IMG/VR virus record: IMGVR_UViG_3300046655_000618
Span: 1-24,255 of that record
Length of the DNA stretch: 24,255 nt
DNA from: a virus
Reading direction: 5' to 3' (one strand)
The notes under the pieces are model-generated. The model was given only the letters and a program-made list of their open reading frames with translations, did not search any database and was not told the origin of the DNA. The position numbers were made by a program, and so were the translations under genes. Numbering within the stretch: the first letter of the stretch is position 1; each line of letters begins with the position of its first letter. Positions 1 to 15,000 of this stretch are shown here, one piece after another.

Positions 1-3000
1 GGCGATGTAAAAGGGAATGTTTATGCATCAGATGATACAAGTATTATTTTAAATGCAGGCACTAATGGCAACGATGCAATATTCAAAGGTGACGTTTATA
101 GTACAACTGATACATTAATCATAGACAGTGGTGCAAGTATAGACGATGCAACATTTTATGGAAATATAGATCTTAGAACAGAAACAAATTACGGAAATAC
201 TCCAAGCACAGGTACTACTTCATACTTTAACAATTTAGATGTTGCCGGTACACTATCAATGGCAAATGCTTCAATAGGCACACTGTCTGGTAACTTAGTT
301 GGAGATATATATGCGTCTAACGGAACAAGTTTAATATTAGACAATGGTACTAATGGAACAGATGCATCATTCCAGGGTAGTATTAAAAATGACAACGGAA
401 CAGTAATTATTCAAAATGGTTCGACAGGAGTTGCAGCAACATTTACTGGTAAATTAGTAGGTGATGTAGATAGTAGCGGCATATCATATTTTAACAATAT
501 GTATGCTAACGTTATTAACGCATTCTTAGACGGTGACATTTCGGGTAGTGTACTAGGCGAAGATAGTGTAATGATGCTTGACGCCGGCGCTAGAACACTT
601 AGCGTTACTGATGTGCAAACAAGTACAATTACTGCATCATCTTACCTATCAGGCGATGTGCGCGGCGATATTTACAACGATGACGGCACTCAAAAAATAT
701 TAGAGACAGGCGGCACAGCAACAAATTCTGCTATCTTTACTGGTAGAGTTGATGCGTCAACTGCAACTAACACAACATCTAACTTTAACAATGTTGACGC
801 AACAGGTATATTTACTGGTGTATTAGGCGCAGTAGGTAATACTGCTAATGCATTTGTGAATGATCTAGCAGTAGATAGCATAGCAACATTTACTGGTGTT
901 GTTAATGCTCTTACATCAGCTGTTAATATTAATTCTGTAAACATAGATGGCGGAACAATAGACGGAACAGTTATTGGCGCAGCGACTCCAGCAGCAGTCA
1001 CAGGTACAACTGTAACTGCAAACACAGGATTTGTTGGTGATATCACAGGTGACATCACTGGAGACTTAGACGCAAGAGGTCTAGGCGGTACAACGTTCAT
1101 TGATGATTTAGTTATGGGTCCAGGCACAAATGCTGCTATAGATACTGCAACAATTACTACACTTAATGCTTCTACTCTTGTTCTAACAAACTTAGCACTA
1201 AGTGGAGATTTAGACGTACTTACTGGTACAGGTACATTCCAAAACTTAGAAGTTACTGCTGGCGGCAACATTGTAGGACTTGCTACTCTAGGTACAAGTG
1301 CATCACCAGTAGCAAGTTCAGTAATTACTACAATTGATGTTAGTGCAGGTGATATAGTTGGCCTGTCTACTCTAGGTACAAGTGCATCACCAGTTGTAGC
1401 AGCAGACATAAACACTGCGGTTATAGATGATGTAACTAGTGTTACAGTAAGAGCTGATAACTTTACTATTACTAATACAGGCGATGCTGCTCATAAGTTC
1501 ACTGGTCCGTTAGAAGGTAATGTTACAAGTGCTGGAACAAGCACATTTACTGGTACAGTAAACTTATCAAGTGCATCTGTTGTACTTGCTGATAACCAAC
1601 TAAGTGGTGATAAAATAGACGGTGGTGTCATAGGCAACGCTGATCTGTTAGGCAACGGAACAGGTAACACAATTAGCGGATACGATATCACAGTAACAGG
1701 AGCACTTGACTTAACTGGAGCAACTGTAACATACGATAACGATTCGATATCAGGTGATAAAGTATCTGGCGGTACTATTGATTCTGCAAATATAACTGGC
1801 GCCGCAGGTAAAACACTTGACGGATATGATATTACCGTAGGTTCTGGCAGAACATTAACTGTAGACGGAGCAACAAGTGTTGCAACATTAGCAGCATCTG
1901 CACTTGCAGAATTAGACGGCGGTTTCAACGTTAATGACGACTTTGTTGTAGATGTAGATGGTAACACACGTCTTAATGCAGCAGCTAATTTTGAAATTTG
2001 GAATGCAGCAGGAACACCTGTAAAAGTATTTGATATTGTTGGTTCAACAGGCGCAACTACTATTACAAATACCTTAGACGTTGTTGGTCCAGTATCTATA
2101 ACAACAGGAACAGGAAGCACAAGCACATCTACCGGTTCACTTATTGTTACTGGCGGAGTAGGCATAAGTGAAAATGCATTTGTCGGAGGCGATCTAGATG
2201 TTGCAGCAAATGCACAACTTGGCGGCACTTTAGATGTTGACGGCGTAACAAATATTAATAATACATTAACTGTAGATTCGTTAGCAAGTTTAGACGGCGG
2301 CATTGCAGTATCAGACGGTGCAGTAGGCGATGCATTTACAGTTGCAGTTACTACAGGTAATGTAGTAACAACAGGCACATTAGATGTAACAGGTTTGTCA
2401 TCACTAGATGGCGGCATTGATGTTAACGGGTCTAACTATACAGTATCAGCAGCAGGCGCAGTAACACAAGCAAGTACACTAGATGTAAGTGGAGATGTTA
2501 CACTATTACAATCTGCAAACTTTGAAATCTTTGATGCAGGTGTTGGTAGTAATTCTACATTTGCTATCAATGGTGCTGATGGTAATACACAAATAGCAGG
2601 TACGTTAGGAGTAGACGGCCTAGCATCGTTAAATGCAAGTTTGACTGTTACTGGACTTACAACAACTGATACAGCAGTAGTTAATAACACTCTTGATGTA
2701 ACTGGCGCAACAACATTAGACGGAACATTTGCTGTACAAAATGCAGGTGTAGATGTATTTACAGTCGCTGATGCAACAGGAAATACAGTAATTTCAGGAA
2801 CACTTCAAGCAGGTAATACTACTGTAGCAGACGTAACTGCAACTGGAACTGGTACTGTAACTGGTAACTTTGATGTAAACACAACTGCATTTACTGTTGC
2901 AGCAGCAACAGGTAACACTGCTATACTTGGTGACTTAGCAGTTAATACAACAGCTCTTACAGTAGCAGCAGCAACAGGTAATACTACAGTAGGCGGAACA

Positions 3001-6000
3001 TTTGATGTAGCAGGTGTTACAAACTTTAACGATACTACAGGAAGCACATTAAGTACTAATGGTGCAGTAATAATTGACGGCGGCCTAGGCGTTGCAGAAA
3101 ATATTAATTTTAGCGGTGTATTAAAGACAACAACCGCAACAGCAAGTACAGATACCGTAACAGGATCAATTGTTACCGCAGGCGGCGTTGGTATAGCAGG
3201 CGCTTTAAATGTTGGTGGTGTAACACATATTTCTCAAACAGTAGATGCAACTTCAGCAACTGATGGTGCGTTGTTCGTAGACGGTGGCGTTGGCATTGCT
3301 AAGAAACTATTTGTTGGTACTGATTTAGATGTAACTGGTTCAGTACAAATTGATACAGATCTAAATGTTACTGGAAATACTGTAATAACAGGAAATCTAA
3401 CAGTTAACGGCGCAAGTACAACAATTAATGCAGCAACACTAGATGTTGAAGATAAAGATATACGTGTTGCAAGTAATGCAGATACACTACTTGGAGCAAA
3501 TAATGCAGGCTTAATAATTGGTAGTACTAATGTTGGTGATATAGCAAATGGCGGCAACGCAGGTGAAACAAATGTTACATTTACATATAATGCTACAGAT
3601 GATAGTTTAGACAGTAATGTCGATATACAAGCGCCAACATTTATTGGTAATTTAACAGGCGATACTACAGGAAGCGCAACTATAGGTGTTGGCAAAACTC
3701 TTGACGTAGACGGAGCATTTAATGTTAATGCAAGTTCTGGTAATTTAGATAATGTAGTAATTGGCGGAGTTACTAGAGCAGATGCAAGTGTACATACTCT
3801 AACTACAAGAAACATTAATGTAGATTCAGGATACGATGTTACCCTTGCAAGCGGAGATGTTACAATTACTGCTGGTGACTTTGTTGCAACAACAGGTAAT
3901 ATTAGTGCAACTTCAGGAACTATATCCGGTGATATATTTGTTGCAGGAACAGAATTTAGAGGCGATTTAACAACTGTAGACGGCGGTACTGGTGTTAACT
4001 TATTTGAGTCAACAGGCGTAGCAGTAAGTACAGGTAACATTACAACTACAACAGGTGACTTTACAAGTACAAGCGGAGACTTTACTACAGGCTCAGGAAA
4101 TATTTCAACAAGTAGTGGTGATATTACTACTACAACTGGTGATATTAATGGCCAAATTATTACCGCTAACACTAAGGTTATAGGACAACTAGGTACTGAT
4201 GCAAGTACAGCAGCAGACATGAATGATGCGTTTGTAGCAACACTTTATTCTAATACAACTATAACATCAAGTGGTAATACAAGTGTAGGAGGCAACCTTA
4301 CAGTAACAGGTACTTCTGACTTTGATGATGCTGTAACTATTTCAAATAACTTAACAATTAGTGGACCAGGAGGCGTTGATGCGCAGGGCAATCCAAATAA
4401 ATCTACAGCGACATTCCAAAACATTGTTGTTACAGGATCATTTACAGTTGATACTCTAACAATTGATGACTTTACTGTTGGTGATGAATTATTTGTGTTA
4501 GGTGATACTGCACTATCAGGCAACTTAACAGTTAACAGTGGTGTAACAACATTAAGCTCAGTTGATATTGCAGGCGGTGCAATAGACGGTGTTACAATTG
4601 GCGGCGACGGTGTAACACCTGCTGCAAATATCACAGGTGCTGCGTTAACAGGTACGTCTTTGACTACTACAACAGGTAATATAGTACTAAACAGTGGTAA
4701 CTTAGTTGCTACACAGGGTAATATTACAACTACAGCAGGTGAGATAAGATCACCAGTTGGTGGCTTTGTAGGTCAAATTGATGCTACTGCAACAGGTACA
4801 TCAAGTTTTGACAATATCTTAGTAAATGATGATTTAACTGTAAACGGTAAAGTATTTTCAGTAGCAAGTGCTGCAAGTGGATTTGTTGGAGATTTATATT
4901 CTAACAATTCAGGTGGCACTCCAATAAAAATTCTACAAGCAGGTACTACACTAGGCACTGCAATGTATACTGGTAATGTTACTGGTGTTGTAGGCGATGC
5001 CGCAAACAGAAATACTGCTCACTTTAGTACAATAAACGCAACACAAGCTGATTTAGCATCTGTTGATATAAATGCTGGTACAATTGACGGAGTCACATTT
5101 ACAGCAGGTACATTAGTAGATACACCAATTGGACAAACAGGAACACCACAAAACGCTACAGTAAGTAATCTTGTAAGTAATACAATTAGAGTTAACAGCA
5201 GCACTGCAAATACTATAGACGGTGTTACAATTGGTGATACACAGCGTAGACCAGGTAACTTTACTACTTTAAATGCAAACACTAGTATTACAGTAGGTGC
5301 AGTAGCAGGTAGTATAAACTCAACACCAATTGGTGATAGTATTGCATCTACGATAACAGGAACTACAATTGCAGCGTCTACAAGGTTTGAAGGTGTCCTT
5401 CAAGGTGATATACAATCAACATCAGGTGGTGTTGGATTACCTGCAGGTGCATTATTAATAGATTCAAGTACTAGAAATATTTCTAATATTGTCGATTTTA
5501 CCTCAGAAACTGTGCAAGCAACAACAATCACAGCTACCCAAACAACAAATGGTTTCCAAGGTGATTTAACCGGTGATGTAATAGGACAAATTGGTACAAC
5601 AACACTTTCAGATAGAAACAACGCATTCTTCACCAATGTAGACATATTAGGCGATCTTGATATAGATGGCGACATTACACTTGCAGCGACACATACAATT
5701 ACTGGTATAATAGACGGATTAGCTGGTACAGATATAACAGGTGCATTTACGCTTGAAACAGGTCAAACAGCAGACTTGTCAGGCGGTACACTAACACTTG
5801 CTAATGATCAAATTAGTGGCGACAGCATTGAAGGCGGCACCATAGGTAACATTACTATAAGCAATCTTACTTCGCCTAACATAATTATTACTGGTGGTAC
5901 ACTCCAAGGCGTTGATGCAACAAGTTTCGATATCGATGGCGGCACTATTATTAACACTTCAATTGGTCAATCTGGTTCTGCACAGAACATTAAAGGTGCT

Positions 6001-9000
6001 ACAATCGAGTCTACTACTGGATTTGTAGGACAAATTAATGCTACTGGTGGCAGCGGAGGTACATCAAACTTCGATATAATTACTGTTGCAGGCACAAGTA
6101 CATTTACAGGAAATGCAACATTTGGCAATTTAAGTGGTGCGCTTACAGGATCATTTACCGGCGGCGCAACTATTACAAGTGGTACATTTAGTAATATACA
6201 AATTGCAAGTTCTACACAAATTAATTCTTCGGCATTTATTGGCCCATTGTCAGGTGATGTTACCGGCGGCGGAACAGGCACAGTTAGTACCTTTAATAGA
6301 TTAAACGTACAAGGTGGCCCAACAGAAGCTTCTCAAATATCAAATCTAACTGTGGGTACGTTTGCAACTAACGCTGCAACAATTACTGGTGGTAATATTA
6401 CAAACACTACTATCGGTGGTGCAACTGGTACAGGTAGTTTCCCAGGATACTTTAGTTTAGTAGAAGCAACAGGCGCTATTACAGCAGGAACACAGTTTAT
6501 AGGAGATATGAATAATCCTAATACTGTTAACCAAGATGATTCATCAGCTGACTTTACACAAGGTTATTTTACTAACTTACGAGTTAAGAATTTTGAAACT
6601 GATACTATCATAATTAACAGTGACCAAGAATTTAGTAATGTTTTGATTACTGGTGACTTAACAGTAAACGAAGATGTGCTAATAAAAGGCGATTTAGAAG
6701 TTGAAAAAAACTTTATTACAGTTAACAAAAACGAAACAGGTAATTCGGGTATTAGTGGCGCTGGTAACGCAGGTATAATTTTTGAACGTGGTAACGGTGT
6801 TGGTATACAAGATGCAAGTCTTATATTCAGCGAAAGCGGCGGCAATCCTGAATATGAATTTAGTCAATTTAAAGTTCTTGCAGAAGAATTTCAAGCACCT
6901 TTATTTTCTGGAAACATTACCGCAGTCTTAGGTACCTCTACATTTAATAATGTTACTGTAAGTAACTCTGCTAACTTAGGAAACAGCGTTACTATCGCTG
7001 GCGGCAATATAGATAATACTGTAATAGGTAATGGAACTCAAGCAAGCATCGACGGTACGACAATTAAAGCACATGTTGAATTCCAAGGAGACTTAGATAC
7101 TACTAACGGTGTTACTGGAAATATTGATACCATTACAATGGATGCAACTGGACTTATTACTGCACGAGCAGGTCTTGATGCAACTGGTGGAACAATTGAC
7201 GGTGAAGGAAGATTTACTACAGGTACAACTATTGACGCTGGTACACATATTAGAAATACACCAATTGGTGTTGACGTAAGCGGTATAAGTGGTAGAGCAG
7301 TAGGTTACTTTAATGCCTTAGAAGCTACTACAATTATTAGTACACTGGGTATAACTGGCAATATTACTGGAGATGTAACAGGTAGTATTGATGATAGAAA
7401 TACAATCGGTGAAGTTCCTTTAAATCCGCCTGTCTTGACAGAAAACTTAAATATGAATCTATCGCAATTTGATAGAGTAAGTGTACTAGGTCATCTTACA
7501 ATGGGTACAGATACATATATTAAAGCTGTTAACCTAGATGTTTCTGGTATCTTTAATGTTAACGATTTAGATATCGGTGCTACACTTGATGTTGCTGGTA
7601 ACTTTACTGTAGGTAGTGGAACACCTAAAAAATTAGATGTCAATGCTGCTACAGGTGCAATGACACATAATGGTGCATTTACAACGTCTGGAACTGCAAC
7701 ATTTGATGGTGATATTAATGCAAATGCTAATGTAACAGTAGGCAGCGATGCAGCAGACGAACTTATTATAAATGCTGTAATCGATAGCGATATTTTAATT
7801 AAAACTGATGGTGCTTATGACATTGGTACAGTTTCAACACGTTGGGGACATGTATATGCTGATAATGCAACATTTACAGATGATGTTGCTATAGGTGGAA
7901 ATTTAACAGTTACAGGATCAGTAACCCAAACTAATGTTGATCAAATCAACATTGCAGATAACATAATTGTTCTTAACGGACAAGAATCATCAACTCAAAT
8001 TTCAGCAGGTACTGCTGGTATACAGATTAGTAGAGGTACTGGAAGCGATGCATCGTTCTTGTATGATGAAGGTTTAAATTCCTGGACACTTACAGGTGCA
8101 ACAAGTAAATTAACTGTTAATGAAGTTAGAGCTGATATTGAAGCCACTGACGGAGCAACTATAGTAGATATTTCAGCAAAATCAATTGATATGTCTGCTG
8201 TTGATACAGATGCGTTAACAGTAAATCAAGGCGCAACGATAGGCACAACATTAGTAGTTAGCGGACTATCTACACTTGCAGAAGCAAAAGTACAAGACTT
8301 AGCACAAGATCATATTCCATTAGCAGGACTTGACGGTAGACTTAACACAAATGCAAACTTTAGATTTGACGGCGTTGATCTTGATATAGGTGCTGCTGGT
8401 TCAGAAACATTTAAAGTAGCAGTTGCATCAGGAAACACTGACATACAAGGTACACTTTTTGTAGATAAACAAACTACTATAAAAGGCAATAACCTAGGTG
8501 CAAGTAGTACAACAACAGGTGCATTAGTAGTTCAAGGCGGTATTGGTATATCTGAAAATATACATGCAGGAGGCACTTTAACATTAACTGGACTTGCATC
8601 ACTAGCATCTGGTATAAATGTTAATAATGATTTTGTAGTAGATGCAGACGGCAATACTGACTTGTCAAGTGGTGCAACACTAACAGTTGACGGTGAAGTA
8701 AACTTTAATGGCGGTATTGTAATGGATACTGACAGGTTTACTGTAGCAAACGGTTCAGGTAACGTTGCAACAGCTGGTACGCTTCAAGTAAGTGGAAATA
8801 GTATACTAACAGCACTTATTACATCAGGAATAGCTTCATTAAATGGAGGCATTGAAGTAGACATAACGAAGTTTACTGTAGACGGCGGCACAGGCGCTGT
8901 TGTTACACAAAGTACTTTAACAGTTGACGGTACAACTACGCTTAATTCAGATCTATCTGTAACAGGAAGTAACGATATAAGAATAGTTGACGCTCTTACT

Positions 9001-12000
9001 GCAAATGTATTTGAAGTAAACGGAACAACAGGCGCAACATTAATTACAGGTAACCTTACAATGGACGGATCTGTAGGCGCAGGCAATCTTGACATAGGCG
9101 GTAACTTTACAGTAGCAAATGCAACAGGTAATACAGACATAACAGGTACATTAGATGTAACTGGTGATACTACAGTAGATGTGTTTAGTGCAGGTACAAG
9201 TACATTAGGTACAACCTCTATCACTGGCACAACTCTATCAGTAGGTTCTGACTTTACTATAATAGGAGCAAGCGGTGTAACTGAAATAGGTGGTATGTTA
9301 AGTGCAGATGGCGGTATTCAAGTAAGAAATACTGCTAATACTGCTGAAGCATTTACTGTTTCACTTGGCACAGGTAATACTAATATAGTAGGTACACTTG
9401 ATGTAACTGGTACAACTACTGTACACGATTTAAATATTACTGGTGCATTAGGTGTAACAGAAGGACTAACAGTAACCGACGACTTTAGTGTTAATGGAAA
9501 CTTTGTAGTAACTGCTGCAAATGGTAACACACAAGTTGACGGAACTCTTACAGCAGACGGTGACTTTAACATTAACAACCAGTTTACTGTAACAGCAACT
9601 ACAGGCGCAACGAATATTGCAAGCGGTCCGTTAACAGTTGGCGGATTAACTACACTTAACGGTGGTATTACAGCAGACGGTGGTGTGTTTACCGTAGCAG
9701 ACGGTACTGGTAGTATTGCTACAAGTGGCACGTTAAATGTAACAGGTGCTACAACTTTAAGTAGTGCATTGAGTGCAGACGGCGGCATCGAAGTAAGAAA
9801 CACAGGCAACACAGCAGAAGCATTTAGCGTACAAGCAGGTAGTGGTAATGTAGATACTGAAGGTACATTGGATGTAGGTGGTGATGTTACTATAGGAGCT
9901 AACACAGTTACTATAGACGCTGGAAACGGAAATACAATTATTGCCGGGACATTAAATGTAAATACAAGCGCAACAGTAGCATCGTTACGTGTGTCAGACT
10001 TAACTACAGTTAATGCTGTATTACTTGGCCAATCATCAGGCGAAGTTGCTGATAGTTCAAATCTAACATTTAGCGGTAGTTTACTTGATGTAACAGGCAG
10101 TATTGACGTATCGGGCAATGTAGATATTGCAGGAAATGTATTTGCTAATAATGCTTATATAGAAACTTTAAATGTTAACGAAATACCAGTTACAGGAAGT
10201 GCTGGGTTAATTACAGGTTCGAGTGCATTTACATTTAATCCAACAGGTGGTATATTAGGTGTAACTGGTAGTATAACTACAACTGGCACTGTAACTGGTT
10301 CGACTTTCTTAGGAAATATTACTGCTCCGGGAACAAGTACATTCTCAGGACAAACAAACCTAAACGGTCTAGTTACTTTAGCTAACAATTTAACAATAGG
10401 TGCAGGTGTAGGTAGTATTAACGCAACTAGTGGTGCTATTGCAACAAATTCAACAATAACAGCAGGCGGCTTAGCAAGTCTAAACGGCGGCATTAATGTT
10501 GATAGTGGTGCATTTACTGTATCCGGAGACGGCTTTGGTAGTGTCTTTATAGACGGTCAAACAAATATTGATAATAATTTATTAATTACAAGTTCTGGAG
10601 ATATTACACTAAGTGATGGTGTATCTACTGTAATTACACTAGATGGCGCAACTGGCGGGATTAGTGCAGATGGTAATTTAAACATTGCAGGTAATACTAA
10701 TCTTTACGGTAGTATTACAAGACTAGGTAATGCTGTATCTGATGAATTAGAAATTAACTCTGTACTAACAAAAGGCTTTTATCTAAAAGCAGGTACATTA
10801 AACGCAGATATAGGTAGTACGACTACAAGATTTGCTGATGCGTTCTTAGAAAATTTAAATGTATCAGAGAATGTTACTATTGCAGGTGATTTAACTGTAG
10901 AAGGTGAATTTACAACTGTAAATGCACAAACTGTTGCTATAGCAGATAATATTATTACATTGAACTCAGGTCAAGCAGCAGCAGATGCAGGAATTGAAAT
11001 AGATTTATCTGGTACTACAAAAGAACTAAAATGGGCTAATACTGCTGGTGAATGGACAGTTGGTGCAGAAACATTTGTAGCAGGAGCATTTAGAGGTGAC
11101 TTACATGCAAGTGATAGCGCTGTATTAGTTAACCAAACAACTAAAGCAGTAGATGTTGCAACTGTAACTACAAGCGCAAATACAACAGTAGGTGGAATAC
11201 TTGCTGTAAATGGTACAAACTTAAATGTTGGTTCAGGAAACTTTGTTGTAACAAGTGCAAATGGTAACACTGATATTGCAGGTATACTTAATGTAGGTAG
11301 TAGTAACTTTACTGTACAACCGGGATCAGGTAATACATTAGTTGCTGGTACATTAGGTGTAACAGGTCTAACAACTATAGATACATCAACTGTTACTGGT
11401 GTAATGAATATTACAAGTTCAGTAGAATCAACTGGAACAACTAATGGTGCTATTAAAATACTAGGTGGTATTGGTCTATCTGGTAACATACACATGGGCG
11501 GCAACTTACATGTTGGCGGTACAATTAACGCAACAAGCGGTACTATTACTGGAACTACTTTAGGTAGTACATCAAGTAGAGTTACAATAGAAGCTGATAA
11601 CATCGGTGTTAGTGGTCTAATTACAGGTGACATTAGTGGTTCTATAACAAGTAGTAACGTTACAATTACTGGTGGTACAATTAATACTACGCCAATCGGT
11701 GGCGCAAGTGCTGCTACAGCAGATGTTATTAGAGGTACTGTAATCACAGCAGAAACTAACTTTGTTGGAAATATTACAGGTAACGTTACATCAACTGGTA
11801 CATCTACATTCGATGGCATAGACGTAAGCGGCGGCGAGATAGACGGTACAATAATAGGTGGTAACGATCCTGCAAACATAACTGGTTTGGTGATTGAAGC
11901 GGACACAGAATTTAGAGGAAACATTGTTGCTGCATCAGGATCAAGTTCATTTACAGATTTAACTGTAAATGGAAATATTACCAACACAGGTTCGACAAGT

Positions 12001-15000
12001 ACTGCAACGTTTAGAGATTTAAGTGTAGTTGGTAACTTTGTTCCTAACGCTCTTAATGTTACTACTGATGCAGACATAGGCGGCAACTTAACTGTTGGCG
12101 GCACTGCACAGTTTGACACAACTCTATTACAAGTTAATCAAGCTGCAACAGGCGCACCGGCAGGTTCACTAACAGCAGGTATTGAAGTAAGTAGAGGTAG
12201 TTCTCCAGCTAAAAGACTTAACTGGGACGAAGGTGGATCGACATGGACAGTAAGTACTGAGAAATTTACAGCAGGTACATTCGAAGCTACTACTACAATT
12301 ACTGCCCCAACTGTAACTGCTGATGTAACTGGTGACTTAACTGGTCTAGCAGATAGAGCAGATAAATTAGAAACAACAAGAACAATTGCGTTAGCTGGCG
12401 ATGTTGCAGGTAGTATTGGATTTGACGGTACTTCAAATGTAACTATCAATACAACAATACAACCTAACAGTGTAGATATTGTTGCAGATACAACAGGCGA
12501 TTATGCAAGAACTGTAACTGTAAGTGGCAATGGTTTGTCAATTACTGGAACACAGGGACACGATATAGCTTATGAAGTAATATCAAATGCAGTTTCAACT
12601 AACACAGCAAGTACAATAGTATTTAGAGATGCATTTGGTGCATTTAATGCAGGCGACATAACAGGTTCGCTTATTACTGCTAACACTAGATTAGACGGCA
12701 TTACAAGAGGTAATGTACAATCTACTGCTGACGGTGCATTTGCAGCAGGTGTTACACTTGTAAATGCGGCAGACAGAACATTAGATAATATTAAAGATAT
12801 CACTTCTGAAGATGGTACATTTGATACAATCGACATTAATGGTGGTAATATAGACGGTACTGTAATCGGTAGCGCAACACCAGCAGCAGGTACGTTCCTT
12901 GCAGTAGAAGGTACAACTATTGAAGCAACAACAGGATTTACTGGAGATTTAACAGGCGATGTGCTTGCAAGTGATGCAAGTGTAATACTTAATCATACAG
13001 CAAAATCAGTTAATGCAACAAACTTAGATGGTATACTAGGTGCTAATACAGCATCGGCTGCAACAGTAACAACACTAGCAGCAAGTGGCGCAGTAACTCT
13101 TACAGCAGGCACAGCATCTAACTCAACTACAACAGGTACACTTGTTGTAACAGGCGGTGCAGGCGTAAGTGGCACAGTAAGTGCAGGACAATTTGTTGGT
13201 CCTGTACAAGGTGCTTTAGTTGGCACAGTTGGTGCAGGCGGAATTTCAAATAGAAACTCAGGTGAATTTACAACTGTAAATACTGATAGTAATGTTGTAG
13301 TTGGCGGATCACTTACTGTTAACTCTGCAACATCAACATTTAGTACTGTTGATATTAATGGCGGCGCAATAGACGGAACACGTATAGGTGGTGCTACACC
13401 TGATAACGCAGACTTCTTAGATGTAGAAGGCACAACAATTACAGCATCTACAGGGTTTGTAGGTAACATTACTGCACCGTCAGGTGGTACAGTAGGAACA
13501 TCCACACTACATGATTTAGATCTACAAGGTGACTTAACTGTAGCAAGCGGAAATATTATATTTGGTGCCAACACTGTAATTGACAATAGTAGAAATGCTA
13601 CGTTTAATAACTTAACTGTACAAGGTACATTCTTACCAAACACATTAAATGTTACATCAACAGCCGTAATAGGAACAGACTTAACAGTTAATGGTGACCT
13701 TACAGTTAATGGTACAACTACAACACTTGATACTGATAATATTACACTAGCAGATAACACAATTGTACTGAATACAGGATATTCAGGACTATCAAATGGC
13801 GCATTTACATCAGGTATTGAAATTGACCAAAACGGTACATCAACAAGCCTACTATGGAACAACGGCACAAATACTTGGACAGTTGGTAATAAAAACTTTA
13901 CAGCAACTAGCTTTATTGCAACAACAGATTTCCAAGGTGCATTAGTTGGTAACGTTACTGGTAAAATTGGTGAAACTTCAAGAGACACAGGTAAGTTTAC
14001 AACATTGGATACAACCGGAACTGTTACAGTTGGTACAAGTTTAACTGTTAACGGAGGTGTTGCAACACTTGGCAATGTTGACATAAATGGTGGTAATATA
14101 GACGGCACTGTGATAGGTAATAATGTTCCAGCAACAGTTACTGGTACAACAATTACAGCTAGCCAATTTGTAGGTCCAGTTGACGGGCATGTAACAGGTG
14201 ACGTAACAGTAGAAGCAGGCGATACATTAAATGTAGACGGTATTGTAGATATTGATGCAAGCTCAGGTAATATGGATAATGTAGTTATAGGTGCAACAAC
14301 ACCAGTAGCTGGCACATTTACAACTATAACCGGTAACACAAGTATAACTAGCGGAGCTACAGGAACAGGACCAATTACTGGTGGTGTTATTACAGCAGCA
14401 ACAAACTTTGCAGGTGCATTAACAGGTGATGTAACAAGTTCAGGTACAAGCACATTTGAAATTGTAGAAATAGATACTAGTGCTGATATTCAAACACTTG
14501 ATGTACAAGCAGGCACAAATTTATTAGGAACATTAGATGTTACCGGCGCAGCAACATTTGTAAGTCAAGTTAATGTCGAAGATGATGTTATTACACTTAA
14601 TTCAGATTATACAGCTGGTGCTCCGTTAACAAGCGGACAGCAAGGTATACAAGTTCTTAGAGGTGATGAAAATACTGTAAGATTTGTATGGGTAGAAAGT
14701 CAAGATAGATGGGAAACACAAAATACTGATTTACGTGTAGGTGAGAATCTATCGGTTAACGGAACAATTATATCAACCGGCGGAGTTCAAGCCACACCAA
14801 TTGGCGATGTAAATCCTAATACAGGTAAATTTACAACTCTTGAAACAACAGGCAATGTAACTATTACAGGCGATATTGATCATACAGGTGACTTTGTAAC
14901 TACAAGTTCAGCAATTAAAATTGATAATGCTGAGTCTACAATGGGCAATTTGTTTGGTTCAGGTATTTATGTAGGAGCAGACGGTCTTTCAGGTAGACCA

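Noticed and set aside
259-261. First ATG as the start of the giant gene
   Set aside because: The frame is open from base 1 and the codons before 259 encode the same module type (GDVKGNVYASDDTSIILNAG); no Shine-Dalgarno sequence is present. The gene begins outside the window.
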